From positions 37,168,807 through 37,232,806 of the forward strand of contig OZ022576.1 of assembly GCA_963669155.1 (NCBI GenBank): a DNA stretch of 64,000 nt, read 5' to 3'. Each line of letters starts with the position of its first letter. Positions within the stretch are counted from its first letter, which is position 1. Both the position numbers and the translations under genes were made by a program. The stretch is from Arbacia lixula. Taxonomy: Eukaryota; Echinodermata; Echinoidea; Arbacioida; Arbaciidae. Positions 34,501 to 39,576 of this stretch are shown in pieces. The notes under the pieces are model-generated. The model was not told where the DNA came from, searched no databases, and was given only the letters and a program-made list of their open reading frames with translations.

Positions 34501-37446
34501 GATTTTAGCCAACTGGATTTTAATAAGTAGCAATATGGCATGTGTTGCTTTGTTGGGCAAGCAGATAACAAAAGAATATGCGCCATGTTGCTGCCTATTG
34601 ACACCGAATTTGTCAAACTCTATGTGTAGATAGCTCTGCTTAAAGTATTTTCAGCTCCTTGTCGACTCTTTGGACCACATGTTTTTGAACACTTATGTAA
34701 CTTTGAATGCTAAGTGCATCCCAAAATGCAAATGGTCAATGTTATGGTTGGCAATACATGTATATGTTACCCAAAACTTAATTTGATGCCTGGTGTGTCA
34801 GTCCTTTTTGTACAAAAATGAGTAATTCTTATTAAAGTATTTCTTAACTGTACAACACTGCACTTGTAATATTCTAGTATGAAGTATAATTGGTTTCTAA
34901 TCATGTTAAAAAAAATGGAAACACCCATATTTTTGCAGTAGTAATTATACCGTCAACTGTCTCTCTTGTTTTGTACTGGCCAGCTCTCACCCAGTCAGAC
35001 CCTACCCTGTACTCCAAGCGTAATGTGCGAGCCCAGAGTGCCCCCGCTGGCCACGGTAGAGGGCAGCAGACATGCTGTACCGCCCACAACAGCTACTCCC
35101 CTCCAATCCACCGCCGAGAGGCCTTCGCCCCCAGCAGACCTCCGGACGCGCCCCGACGAGCAAGCGTCCCATCCCGTCAGGGATCGGCGGTGAGAGGTCA
35201 GAGCAGGGCGGAGAATCGGAGCTATCAGTCGGTGTCACATGATGAGCGTGAGAAGCCCTGGAAGCAACGGGCAGAGTCTGCTGGGAAGCCACGAGGCTGG
35301 AGGGCAGGTGACTACCAGCTGGAGCAGCAGCAGCAGGAGCTGGGCAAGGCCAGGGAGCGGGGCGGGGTAGAGAATCGCAGGACGGACCTGGCAGCACAGA
35401 AACCTTATAGGTGAGGGGGGCACTTCGCAGAGGGTTGGGGGGATGGGGAGAGGACACAAGACAGACCTGGGAGTTGTTTCACCAAGCTGTTCGTAAGTTA
35501 CGAGCGACTTTACGAACGACTGGTGATTCCTTCATGTGCTAAATGCAATATACCACACTTACTTCATTGAGAATCTAATTTAGCACAAGAAGGGATAACC
35601 AGTCCTTTGTAAAGTCGTTCGTAACTTACGAACAGCTTGGTGAAACATACTTCTGGCAGCACAGAGACCTTATAGGTGAGGGGGGCACATCACAGAGGGT
35701 TTGGGTGGGGGGGGGGGGGAAGGATGCAGGAAAGAACTGGCAGCAAATACCAGGATGGACCTGGCAGCACAGAGACCTTTTAGGTGAGGGGGGCAGATGG
35801 TTGGGGGGATGGGGGGGGGGGGGGAGGACACAGGACGGACCTGGCAGCACAGAGACCTTACAGGTGAGGTGAGCACATCACAGATATAATCTGTGTTGTA
35901 CTTATATGGTATCCTGCCATTATCAAAAGCCAGCAGTAGCCTGATGGTAATGTCACTGCATAGCAAGCAGTAGAACCGCCTGGTCACCGCCTGGTACCTT
36001 TTTTCCTCTTTATTCTTCTTACTTACTTTCATGTGATAAATAATCATTTAGTTTCAATTTGCTCCAAAATTAAATGGGCCTAATGTATATATGGTCCACC
36101 CTGTACAAGTTTTGTTCTGTTATCATTTTGCTTATTTTACGGTAATGATGGTTATTTGTCACTGAAGTGTACATGTTATGTGAAAGGACAAAATAGGCCC
36201 CCTGGAAGGACAGTGTTCAATCGCTGAAGGGGCTACCCTTGGTAAATGATGCTAATAAATAAATGAAGGAATAAATAACAGATTTAGCATTTCATCTTAT
36301 CACTATGGAAAGTACCAGTAAAACAAATTTAAGTTGACATAATCACACACACTTACCATTGTTGTGTTTTGATGATATCCTTCAAGGTTCCGCGTTAGCA
36401 CCTCATCCCCGAAGCCCTCTACTGGTGAGGAAGGGCCAGCCTCAGACCAGCAGGTGATGCGAGATCCGGCCACCAAGCAACTAATAGTCAAGAAGAAGCA
36501 GTCTGCAAAGTCCATCCCCAGCAAGCCCAGGTCAGAACTAGTCTCAAAAGAGTTCCTGTAAAAGGGTAGCATGATTGTCAAGTTAACTCATTTGGGACCA
36601 AGAAACCCCAAATGATTTCACACTATATTGTATTCATTGATATCAAATATTAAAAATGATATTAAAGAGCATGAATTTCTGCATTTAGATGAATCCAATT
36701 TTTTTAATTACCTTTATTACGATTTTTCAAAGTGAGACATTGGTCCAATGATCACAACATCTTCAAATTGGCAACATGCTGAAAAGACTGAAATCATGCT
36801 TTTGGTCTTCAAATCGGAAGAATTATTGCTCTAGATTGTTTTTGATGGCATGTGGTTTGACAATGGAATGTACGTTCCTTTTTATGATAAAAATCTGATT
36901 TTTGTCTCGCCTGAATGAAGTTCAGCTGAGACCTAGTAATCACTTTTCCTGTTAGTCTGTTAGTCTGTTGGTCTGTTACAAAAATGTGTAAGTTTCCGTT
37001 TAACTTGCTCTCATTTCTTCATTTCTGCATCAATTGTGTTCATACTTGATACAAATGATGGGTAATACCACTTGTGTGTTGATGAGATCAAAGTGTATCT
37101 CGGGGTCCAAAAGTTTTATGCAACAGGCCCATTTTTGGTCTAAAAATGCCCTTGTTGCGAATGAGTTAAAGGTATCTGTGGTTTGTTACTAGTATGTCTT
37201 TGTCTTGGTGCCCACAGGCGCTACGTCCTGCTCCAGCAGCATGGCTCTCAGCCCTCCGTCCTGGTACCATCCTCCTTGGAGGAGCAGCTCCTTGCCACAC
37301 GCTTCCCTAAGATGTACCACCGCTGGCAGAAGGTCGCTCCCCCAGACGACGACATAGAGGGAGCCCCGCCGCAACGCAGAAACTCCCTGAATCCATCATG
37401 CGTAAACCCGCTACCATCAAGTCTTAGTGAAAATTCATTCTTGTGA
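1235..37446 (+). CDS. Gene A: large disordered charged protein of unknown function, 3' 15 exons
   Basis: Fifteen exons can be joined with matching phases: 1235-1392, 3134-3215, 13498-13661, 15358-15420, 23092-23217, 24504-24785, 25940-26018, 29154-30131, 30548-30615, 32724-32776, 33331-33411, 33972-34120, 34984-35410, 36387-36530, 37218-37446. After the two leading bases they give 1026 codons plus TGA, with no internal stop. Every intron is GT-AG. The protein is rich in Ser, Pro, Lys, Arg and Glu and looks mostly disordered. It has acidic runs near residues 60-75 and 395, lysine-rich clusters around residues 155-170 and 265-285, an RVRF motif near residue 462, and a helical Q/R/L-rich segment in exon 12. 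There is no signal peptide, membrane segment or enzyme motif in this part. I do not recognise the family. A cytoskeletal, ciliary or scaffold role would fit the composition but is only a guess. The 5' end is missing. Confidence 0.85.
1446..1826. mobile_element. MITE-like foldback with GGGCTAAG repeats
   Basis: CTTTTCACACTGGCA at the left is matched by its reverse complement at the right end (about 1812-1826). The motif GTACGGGGCTAAG recurs inside and just beyond the right end (about 1850-1872), so the element appears nested or partially duplicated. There is no coding capacity. Confidence 0.6.
1895..2072. mobile_element. Palindromic MITE
   Basis: CTCCATACTGCA at the left and TGCAGTATGGAG at the right are perfect inverted repeats. 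The arms continue to pair through the GCATCATGGGATG region. A related sequence (CACTGCGCAGCCAC then a CTGCGTGGTGCA arm) lies in the ITIH gene at about 54186-54320. Confidence 0.75.
2845..3105. repeat. Long polypyrimidine (CTT/TTC-rich) tract
   Basis: About 260 bases are almost purely C and T on the plus strand. Apparent reading frames through it are low-complexity Phe/Ser/Leu or Arg/Lys strings and are not genes. It lies just upstream of the acceptor of exon 2 of gene A, so it may act as an exaggerated polypyrimidine tract. Confidence 0.8.
3134..3215 (+). CDS. Gene A exon 2
   Basis: The acceptor is CTCCTCAG at 3133 and the donor is ACG|GTACTT at 3216. An alternative donor at 3206 would break the phase of the next exon, so 3215 is preferred. 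It encodes a strongly acidic segment (SESEPEEEEEEVEPEPEP) and ends in phase 1. Confidence 0.75.
3669..3961. mobile_element. Foldback MITE with GTTTCACCAAGCTG-type ends
   Basis: The left end GTTTCGCCAAGCTGTCCGTA and the right end, read inversely, GTTTCACCAAGCTGTTCGTA, are inverted repeats. The same termini bound the palindrome at 35478-35646. The interior also contains an ACAAGAAAGG arm that pairs inversely with the left half. Confidence 0.7.
3962..6264. other. Intron of gene A, mostly anonymous
   Basis: This is AT-rich sequence with an A/T-dense stretch around 4560-4860 and a G-run facing a C-run near 4968-4998. A small CpG-richer patch lies around 5440-5530 with repeated AGGCCTAG-like words. 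I see no exon, RNA gene or recognisable transposon protein here. Confidence 0.5.
6265..6827. mobile_element. Long-TIR MITE flanked by TTAA
   Basis: TTAA followed by AGGGTTACTAAATTAG at the left is mirrored at the right by CTAATTTAGTAACTCT followed by TTAA. The arms are roughly 200 bases each and include AATGACGTCAGAGAAGTC and its inverse. A solo right arm lies at 38363-38575, and internal sequence related to 6460-6600 recurs at about 24870-25000. There is no coding capacity. Confidence 0.8.
6828..9364. other. Intron of gene A, mostly anonymous
   Basis: There is no supportable exon. The minus strand between about 8070 and 7640 has a short coding-like stretch (listed separately). A poly-C run lies near 8731. 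The remainder looks like ordinary AT-rich intron. Confidence 0.45.
7643..7800 (-). pseudogene. Possible fragment of a Crypton / KIAA1958-like tyrosine-recombinase-type element
   Basis: The minus strand reads FQRLTDEELDDLMHGTQSA then STKISLKLGL before a stop. From memory, this resembles the short N-terminal segment (a patch like LSDEEL, then an S-x-x-TK stretch) of Crypton-derived or KIAA1958-like proteins that are abundant in echinoderm and vertebrate genomes. No catalytic region is present. The match is short and the call is tentative. Confidence 0.25.
9365..10689. mobile_element. Non-autonomous Tigger/pogo-like DNA transposon
   Basis: The left end begins CAGCTTACTCTCGATACAAC and the right end is its reverse complement, finishing GAGAGTAAGCTG. 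It is flanked by TA on both sides (9363-9364 and 10690-10691). The subterminal parts are full of TATAACGAG-type words in both orientations, typical of pogo/Tigger ends. No transposase reading frame is seen, so the 1.3-kb element looks non-autonomous. A degraded relative starts at 23302. Confidence 0.85.
10700..12650. repeat. Diverged tandem repeats, unit roughly 500-650 bp
   Basis: Blocks recur in the same order: TACATGTATACATG, then AAATTGTGTGTGGACGCCCAC or close variants, then TCAACATT followed by TTGTCCTTG and AAGTCTTT. Copies start near 10715, 11740 and 12330, with a partial one near 11390. The divergence suggests old duplications. A (TA)n run sits at about 12311-12330 and a MITE is inserted at 11978-12151. 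Confidence 0.7.
11978..12151. mobile_element. Palindromic MITE inserted in a tandem-repeat unit
   Basis: TTTCATGAAAGTTGTCAGCA at the left is matched by TGCTGACAACTTTCATGAAA at the right. Sister repeat units read CTTCCTGCCATG uninterrupted where this copy carries the palindrome, which gives an apparent empty site. Confidence 0.75.
13498..13661 (+). CDS. Gene A exon 3
   Basis: The acceptor is TTCATGCAG at 13497 and the donor CCG|GTGAGT is a perfect consensus. The exon starts with two bases completing the codon split by exon 2 and ends in phase 0. It encodes PLLERIPAPKPVDAPKG, then an EDEPRYGLSTMKIDSKMLL stretch and a short Pro-rich tail. It stands out as GC-richer than the flanking intron. Confidence 0.85.
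13817..14051. mobile_element. Palindromic Tc1/mariner-type MITE, copy 2
   Basis: This has the same ends as the copy at 359-591 (CACTACAGCTCAAAGGAATT and inverse) and TA flanks at 13815-13816 and 14052-14053. It lies in the intron after exon 3 of gene A. Confidence 0.85.
14052..15357. other. Intron of gene A without visible features
   Basis: This is AT-rich sequence with no coding, RNA or repeat structure that I could support, up to the acceptor of exon 4. Confidence 0.5.
15358..15420 (+). CDS. Gene A exon 4
   Basis: A 21-codon exon in phase 0 at both ends, acceptor TCATGTTGCAG at 15357, donor ACT|GTGAGT. It encodes KTTSSQHEGIDKVKLRTTST and one more Thr. It could be skipped without changing the frame, so alternative inclusion is possible. 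Confidence 0.7.
15512..15847. mobile_element. Foldback element with internal tRNA-like sequence
   Basis: Arms of about 45-50 bases containing CACCCAGTAGTAAG and CATCCTGTAAATGAAC at 15512-15560 recur inverted at 15795-15847. The tRNA-like cloverleaf at 15585-15659 lies between them. This is unlike an ordinary SINE and could be a SINE caught between inverted repeats. Confidence 0.6.
15585..15659 (-). tRNA. tRNA-Thr(GGT)-like sequence, probably SINE head or tRNA pseudogene
   Basis: Reading the minus strand, a 75-base cloverleaf can be drawn. The acceptor stem is GAACTAG/CTGGTTC with one wobble pair. The D stem is GCTT/AAGT with GTGG in its loop. The anticodon stem is GCTGC/GCAGT around loop CCGGTAA (anticodon GGT), and the T stem is GCAGG/CCTGT around TTCAAAT. 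Box B GGTTCAAATCC is perfect. Two oddities argue against a functional tRNA: the base before the anticodon is C instead of the near-universal U33, and five rather than two bases separate the acceptor and D stems. Confidence 0.5.
16010..17978. repeat. Large tandem duplication, copy 1 (about 2 kb)
   Basis: The block runs from AATGATAGTGAAATAAAC through the minisatellite, a TTTGAATACCAACATGTTAT segment, and purine-rich GGAGAGTAGGAAGTAGGGG blocks separated by ACACTTTGTTTGTGTGGTG. It ends at GAATGACCTTGCCAT. The same order follows immediately from 17979. It lies entirely inside an intron of gene A. Confidence 0.85.
16070..16555. repeat. Minisatellite, 43-46-bp unit, about 11 copies
   Basis: The unit runs CTCCCTTTTCTCCCTTTGTG then ACTATAGCT(A/TG)CAACTCTCACTA and repeats head to tail with length changes in the T-run. 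A second, shorter array of the same unit is at 18055-18285, inside the second copy of the larger duplication. Confidence 0.9.
17979..21428. repeat. Large tandem duplication, copy 2, interrupted by a 1.3-kb insertion
   Basis: This repeats copy 1 in order, with a shortened minisatellite (18055-18285). A Helentron-like element (19173-20467) is inserted inside one of the purine-rich sub-repeats, and the duplication resumes at TGTGTTTTCAAAATATC. The purine-rich sub-repeat of about 130 bp is itself present several times (18860-19160, 20470-20740). Confidence 0.85.
19173..20467. mobile_element. Helentron-like element with seven 157-bp internal repeats, copy 1
   Basis: It opens GTCTCGCCCACCGGAGG, and the opening forms a hairpin with a GGCGAGAC 20 bases on. 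A (GTCC)n-type run follows, then seven head-to-tail 157-bp units from about 19285 to 20382 and a unique tail. The inverted end is GTGGGCGAGAC (20440-20450), followed by the palindrome CAATATTG and GCTAATGCC. Subterminal inverted repeats, a central minisatellite and a small palindrome just inside the 3' end match Helentron-derived elements (HINE/DINE type) as described in the literature. It interrupts a purine-rich host repeat, whose uninterrupted copies show the empty site. There is no coding capacity. Confidence 0.75.
21430..22835. mobile_element. Non-autonomous Helitron-like element with AGGTCA-rich body
   Basis: The right end has a 7-bp-stem hairpin CGACTGCATGGCAGTCG at 22807-22823, then AATTGCT, CTAG (22831-22834) and T. 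This is the canonical Helitron 3' terminus (hairpin about 10 nt before CTRR, inserted before T). The body repeats AGGTCAAAGGTCAATGAACT-like words with GATGGATCACT and carries a GTCCGTCCGTCC run near 21686. The left boundary is uncertain; the homologous host duplication stops near 21428. Confidence 0.65.
22836..23091. other. Intron end before gene A exon 5
   Basis: Unremarkable AT-rich sequence leading to the acceptor TCACTTCACAG. Confidence 0.4.
23092..23217 (+). CDS. Gene A exon 5
   Basis: Exactly 42 codons, phase 0 at both ends, acceptor TTCACAG and donor AAG|GTACAT. It encodes the lysine-rich KAPIKKKEKKAMKTRAVAK followed by a Gly-rich stretch and an Ala run (AAAAA). The basic cluster could be a nuclear localisation or nucleic-acid/tubulin-binding patch. 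Skipping would preserve the frame. Confidence 0.8.
23302..23485. mobile_element. Degraded Tigger/pogo-like left end
   Basis: After TA the sequence starts CAGGGAAACCCTGTTATAAT and contains several TAGCGAG and TATAATGAG words like those of the element at 9365. No matching right end is seen before the LINE remnant that follows. Confidence 0.55.
23675..24295 (+). pseudogene. RTE-clade LINE reverse transcriptase remnant
   Basis: The frames read ALDNMKKGNAPGEDQMTADI, then after a stop and shift IYKIFTQILLATVEKQLDEN, QPREQAGFRTGY and SFDICLGFVDYD, with a frame break just where the catalytic region continues. These are recognisable blocks of the RTE-type reverse transcriptase fingers and palm. The rest is deleted; a final TKVWDIVQQIRRKWREIG stretch resembles the C-terminal end of such proteins. 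Stops and frameshifts show that it is dead. Confidence 0.8.
24296..24325. repeat. (AGAT)n microsatellite
   Basis: Seven or so tandem AGAT units follow directly on the LINE remnant, as expected for the short-repeat 3' tail of RTE-type LINEs. Confidence 0.85.
24504..24785 (+). CDS. Gene A exon 6
   Basis: 94 codons, phase 0 at both ends, acceptor GTCACTCACAG and donor GAG|GTGAGT. It encodes a Gly/Val/Ser-rich part with tandem GSTVGGSTVGVST, then a lysine-rich LMGPKEKKKKQPIFGKEKKR patch and an Ala-rich end. Tandem GGTCAACGGT words in the DNA explain the protein repeat. Confidence 0.85.
24865..25790. mobile_element. Composite repeat: MITE fragment plus copy of the 59-kb/63-kb repeat family
   Basis: 24870-25000 is related to the interior of the element at 6265-6827. 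From about 25105 the sequence follows the family found at 58870 and 63225: ATTATATTCCACATA, AAGAATGTTGCTATA, TTGATCAC(G/A)TGATAAAGCG, then CAAATAATCAACTTTTGGTT and CACTTCCTCGGCAATCTGAA. It is the most diverged of the three copies and lacks much of the middle. Confidence 0.65.
25940..26018 (+). CDS. Gene A exon 7
   Basis: The acceptor is CTCTCACAG and the donor CTAG|GTAAGT. It encodes DPATEETNEGAIQDNSAG then TNGPSQGL and ends in phase 1, matching the two-base start of exon 8. The segment is acidic and polar. Confidence 0.75.
26019..26780. other. Intron of gene A without visible features
   Basis: No exon, RNA gene or transposon end is recognised. A short C-rich and A-rich low-complexity stretch lies around 26290-26330. 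Confidence 0.4.
26781..27560. repeat. Tandem repeat, unit about 100 bp, 7-8 diverged copies
   Basis: Each unit carries ATCCTGCATGCTGAAATATT, then TTATTTTGTAGTTTCAGTTG and AATCTTGCTACTAAAATGTA. Starts fall near 26783, 26883, 26985, 27086, 27187, 27285, 27380 and a worn one near 27495. Confidence 0.85.
27645..28190. repeat. Tandem repeat, unit about 250 bp, two copies plus a partial third
   Basis: CGTAGCACTACAATTA, GGACGGAA(A/G)TATTTCCTC, AATCGCATCATGTTTTC and GTGCAAGCGTGACATAAATT recur in order at about 27650, 27900 and 28150 (partial). A reverse-complemented piece of the unit (TTGCACTAGGCATCATCTTC) lies near 31500, so the family is dispersed. Confidence 0.8.
28420..28508. repeat. (TGTC)n and (TC)n microsatellite
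   Basis: A run of CTGT units is followed by an uninterrupted CT run to about 28508. Confidence 0.9.
29154..30131 (+). CDS. Gene A exon 8, the largest coding exon (326 codons)
   Basis: The acceptor is GGTTGTAG at 29153; its two leading bases complete a Gly codon with exon 7. The donor is GAGA|GTAAGT. Features in order are MFKAANKLQISQKYGPQQAK; a Ser/Pro/Thr/His repeat region where SQLSVTPDPAHIQLSDTP shows a tandem unit of about 16 residues; an acidic GGEEEEEEEVEGDG run; SRVRFDLPQKRIQSASAK; and a long Ser-rich disordered tail. RVRF at 29585-29596 matches the RVxF docking motif for protein phosphatase 1. GC and codon use clearly differ from the flanking introns. No known domain is recognised. 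Confidence 0.9.
30548..30615 (+). CDS. Gene A exon 9
   Basis: The acceptor is TTCTTACAG and the donor GAG|GTAGGC. It completes a split Arg codon from exon 8 and ends in phase 0. It encodes KREEQMRPHTAGEDTHVTYE and then DE. The exon sequence is copied three more times directly downstream (30661-31010), but with its donor altered. Confidence 0.8.
30616..31010. repeat. Tandem copies of gene A exon 9 separated by poly-G tracts
   Basis: Three copies of the exon-9 sequence (about 30661-30739, 30805-30883, 30932-31008) carry ACCACACACAGCAGAGAAGT and ACCCATGTCACCTTCCAAGA. Compared with the exon they carry a 2-base net insertion that shifts the frame. The donor GAG|GTAGGC has become GAGGAAGGC (GAAGAAGG in the last), so they cannot splice as exon 9 does. 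Spacers are long G runs with occasional T or A. The reading frame stays open through the array, but the Gly-rich translation is an artefact of the G runs. Confidence 0.85.
31011..32723. other. Intron of gene A
   Basis: This holds a reversed fragment of the 250-bp repeat near 31450-31540 and a fragment of the GTCTCGCCTG-element body around 31615-31760 (GGTCAAAGGTCA, then ACTCTCATTTCTTTATTTCT). The rest is plain AT-rich sequence. Confidence 0.5.
32724..32776 (+). CDS. Gene A exon 10
   Basis: The acceptor is GGTCTTTTAG at 32723 and the donor TGAG|GTAAGA. It encodes DFGTMSEQDFQRQLNNV and leaves two bases (phase 2), which join the C opening exon 11 to give Ser. Although short, its phases fit on both sides. 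Confidence 0.75.
33331..33411 (+). CDS. Gene A exon 11
   Basis: The acceptor is CTCTCCCGTAG and the donor TCAG|GTAAGG. It encodes TPSDLIGYLKNDGLQLDKNW then QDRMIV, with no low complexity. Together with exons 10 and 12 it forms the most ordered-looking part of the protein, so it is the best query for homology searches. Confidence 0.85.
33640..33775 (-). pseudogene. LINE ORF2 3'-end fragment
   Basis: The minus strand reads [20 protein letters not shown] followed by LMTNRDTWRYMVNSI. This matches the usual C-terminal end of a LINE ORF2 (a D-R-D-x-W-R-x-x-V type motif). Downstream it runs into ATGATGATG-type repeats, the tail. A second copy of the same fragment is at 50583-50720. Confidence 0.7.
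33972..34120 (+). CDS. Gene A exon 12, helical Q/R/L-rich segment
   Basis: The acceptor is GGTCCTGCAG and the donor AGGG|GTAAGT. It encodes HQFLKLQKEQRAASAADRRQ followed by LLELRQRQRRKALLGHH, which has heptad-like spacing of leucines and is probably an alpha-helix or short coiled coil. It ends in phase 1. Confidence 0.85.
34140..34800. repeat. Tandem duplication, unit about 310-320 bp, two copies
   Basis: GCAAGCAGATAA, AGAATATGCGCCATGTTGCT, CTCTGCTT and the ATGTTTTTGAACAC block occur in the same order in both copies (about 34145-34460 and 34465-34790). It is intronic. Confidence 0.8.
34984..35410 (+). CDS. Gene A exon 13
   Basis: The acceptor is TACTGGCCAG at 34983 and the donor TATAG|GTGAGG. 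It encodes an Arg/Ser/Pro/Gln-rich basic segment beginning ALTQSDPTLYSKRNVRAQSA and ending with a Gln/Glu helix (YQLEQQQQELGKARERGG). The phase is 1 in and 2 out. The last 40 bases and the donor are repeated three times in the following intron. Confidence 0.85.
35411..35885. repeat. Tandem copies of the exon 13 donor region, interrupted by a MITE
   Basis: CTGGCAGCACAGAGACCTTA then AG|GTGAGG recurs with putative donors at 35676, 35784 and 35864. Copies are separated by poly-G tracts and GAGGACACAGGACGGAC. Unlike the exon-9 copies, each keeps a good GTGAGG donor. A palindromic MITE (35478-35646) splits the first and second copies. Confidence 0.85.
35478..35646. mobile_element. Palindromic MITE, GTTTCACCAAGCTG family
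   Basis: GTTTCACCAAGCTGTTCGTA at the left is mirrored exactly by TACGAACAGCTTGGTGAAAC at the right, with arms of roughly 75 bases. It belongs to the same family as 3669-3961. Confidence 0.9.
36387..36530 (+). CDS. Gene A exon 14
   Basis: The acceptor is ATCCTTCAAG at 36386 and the donor CCCAG|GTCAGA. It encodes FRVSTSSPKPSTGEEGPASD then QQVMRDPATKQLIVKKKQSA and KSIPSKP. The phase is 2 in and 2 out. The lysine cluster VKKKQSAKS is another basic patch. Confidence 0.8.
36903..37165. mobile_element. 5' part of a GTCTCGCCTG Helentron-like element
   Basis: It begins GTCTCGCCTGAATGAAGTTC and closes a hairpin with GAGAC, then follows the body of the element at 40574-40858 (TCACTTTTCCTGTTAG, GTTTAACTTGCTCTCATTTC). 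No 3' terminus is present, so it is truncated. Confidence 0.6.
37218..37446 (+). CDS. Gene A exon 15, C-terminus
   Basis: The acceptor is GTGCCCACAG; the exon ends with the TGA at 37444-37446. It encodes RYVLLQQHGSQPSVLVPSSL, EEQLLATRFPKMYHRWQKVA, PPDDDIEG and a polar tail. It is well ordered compared with most of the protein. The LATRFPKMYHRWQ stretch is a good search seed. Confidence 0.85.
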
Positions 37447-38327
37447 AATTGTATCAAGTGCAGATGTCGCTTTGTGACAAAAATTTGTACATGGGACAAA
37501 ATATTCTTTATATTAGAGTATTATTTTATTTTATGATTTATTACTTGTGCCCTGAATCTAACATTTATAAACCCACTACACAGTCCAGTTGTGTAGAGAA
37601 TTCATTATTGTGAAAAGTACTAGTGTCATTTCTTTGCTCCAAATGCTGATATTTCTGGAGAACACTTTGAACACAGACTTAGAAGTAGTACATGTATCAA
37701 TTTCTGCCAAATGATATCAGCAGTTATATTGATATACATGATAGAATAGGATTTGAGTTAAAATTATTATTTTGTTTATAAGTATGTAGCTGTATTTGTA
37801 CCCACATCAAGAGACATGATCAAATACATTAAAATTGCTAGATCCAAGGCCTTTATTTACAATTGTCCCAGTGGTAATCACCATTGTATCATTACAGTGG
37901 TAACTTGTACTCTGTCAACTTGTGGTTGTGGATACCGAATTTATTTAAGCAAAATATTATGCTAAATGCAAATGATTCTTGCCAGAATGAGGGGCCAGGA
38001 GGGATGTGAACCATATACCTCATTGTTGTTCATGGTTTTTGTTTTTGTTGATACATTCAGCCAAACAAAACTAATTAACATTTGCCTTGCCCATGTCATG
38101 TTTTGTTTTTCAGCACAACCTATGCAAATATAGCAGTCATGAAGTACCAAACTGGGCAACATACAAACAGTAAAGTCATGATTAGACTAGAAATTACTGT
38201 CTCTGTATTATCCCTGGTATTGGTATCAGTGATGATAATAAATGTGAATAGAGACTATATGCAATTTAAACTATATCATCAGAGCACATTTATATTGACA
38301 TTTTAAGGGTCTGGCAAAATCTTTGAT

Positions 38328-38366
<39 letters not shown>

Positions 38367-38575
38367 ACGGCGTGAATAAAACATTTTATGTATGCCGTTG
38401 GCATTTATGGCATTTTGACTTCTCATACTTCACTGGAAGCGTACGTTTTTTTTCTTCAAATTTTCGTCAAAATGAGATTTCATTGCGGCAATCGAATGTG
38501 AAATTCGCTTTTAGTGGATAATTTTACATAGATTAGTGGGAACTTATTTTTTCTAATTTAGTAACCCTTTGATAC
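38328..38575. mobile_element. (AT)n microsatellite and solo arm of the TTAA-type MITE
   Basis: An uninterrupted AT run (38328-38362) is followed by GACGGCGTGAATAAAA and the right-arm sequence of the element at 6265-6827, including TACATAGATTAGTGGGAACT. Confidence 0.8.
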
Positions 38576-39402
38576 TGGTGTCCATGAGAAAAAAAAATGT
38601 TTCAAGGGAAACAAACCACTGTTCCTTATAGGTAGGTGGCGTATCTCTACAGCTGGTCCCTACACTGCTTGTTTTACTGTGATATTTGATTTAGTAGGTA
38701 ATCATATTTGTGACATATGTGATCTAGCCATTTGCTATACTTGTTTTCATGTGAGCTGAAACCTTATTACTACATGTATGTGGAAAATGAAGAACTTGCT
38801 TCTAGCACATAGATGGGAGGCTATAAATTTGGTTTGAGAGAACTCTAAGTGGGTAATTCATTATGAGTGAAATGAAATGATTTTATGTTACCAAGTTTTT
38901 CTCGTACCATTTGGGATAATTCTTCCTGTGTGCTCCATCCATTTATTATGCTTGTTTTCTTGTTAGCTACAATGTTGTGAAACATCATCATTATGCAAAG
39001 AAATGAAATATGTGACTCGTTCACGTCGATAGAGGGCTATGAATATTGTTTCCAAAAGTGCAATTCTTACAATAATGCCTTGATTACAAATAATATCTTG
39101 ATCAAATAGACTGATGTCTCATAATGCCTTGATTAGAAACTTTGATCAAATATACTGTTATCTATGTAGGATAGCTCCTAGTATTATATGTCTTTTATTG
39201 ATACATTAATGTGCGTGTATATATTTTGATGAAGTTTTATGTGTACAAAGTTTGGTGCCTTGTGATTCTATGTACATGTATAAAATTGCTCTCGATGTAT
39301 AATACACCAAATATGCTAAACACATTTCATGATGAGGCTTTCTAAACAACCACAAATTGCTGATACAATGTATATGCAAGTTTCATGCATTTCTATAAAG
39401 AA

Positions 39403-39408
39403 AATAAA
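39403..39408 (+). promoter_or_regulatory. Poly(A) signal, probable end of gene A
   Basis: A canonical AATAAA is followed 25-45 bases later by a TGTCTGTGTGTTTT GU-rich element. Confidence 0.6.
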
Positions 39409-39576
39409 CTGATTGTATTTATTAACCTAAAGTTATATGTCTGTGTGTTTTACCTTAAAGCATTTAAAGGGATCAAAACGTTTCCACAAAGTTTATGAGA
39501 GAGTGCCTTGGTAGGTAAACAACTATTTTTGTTTGTGTGTGCAACACCATGAACAGTATATGCTGGTGAAAATCGT

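Larger units (their letters stand above)
37447..39425 (+). other. Probable 3' UTR of gene A
   Basis: There is no long reading frame. It contains an (AT)n run with a MITE arm (38328-38575). It ends at a good poly(A) signal (AATAAA at 39403) with a GT-rich stretch downstream near 39435-39450. An earlier AATAAA near 38229 could give a shorter form. Confidence 0.55.
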
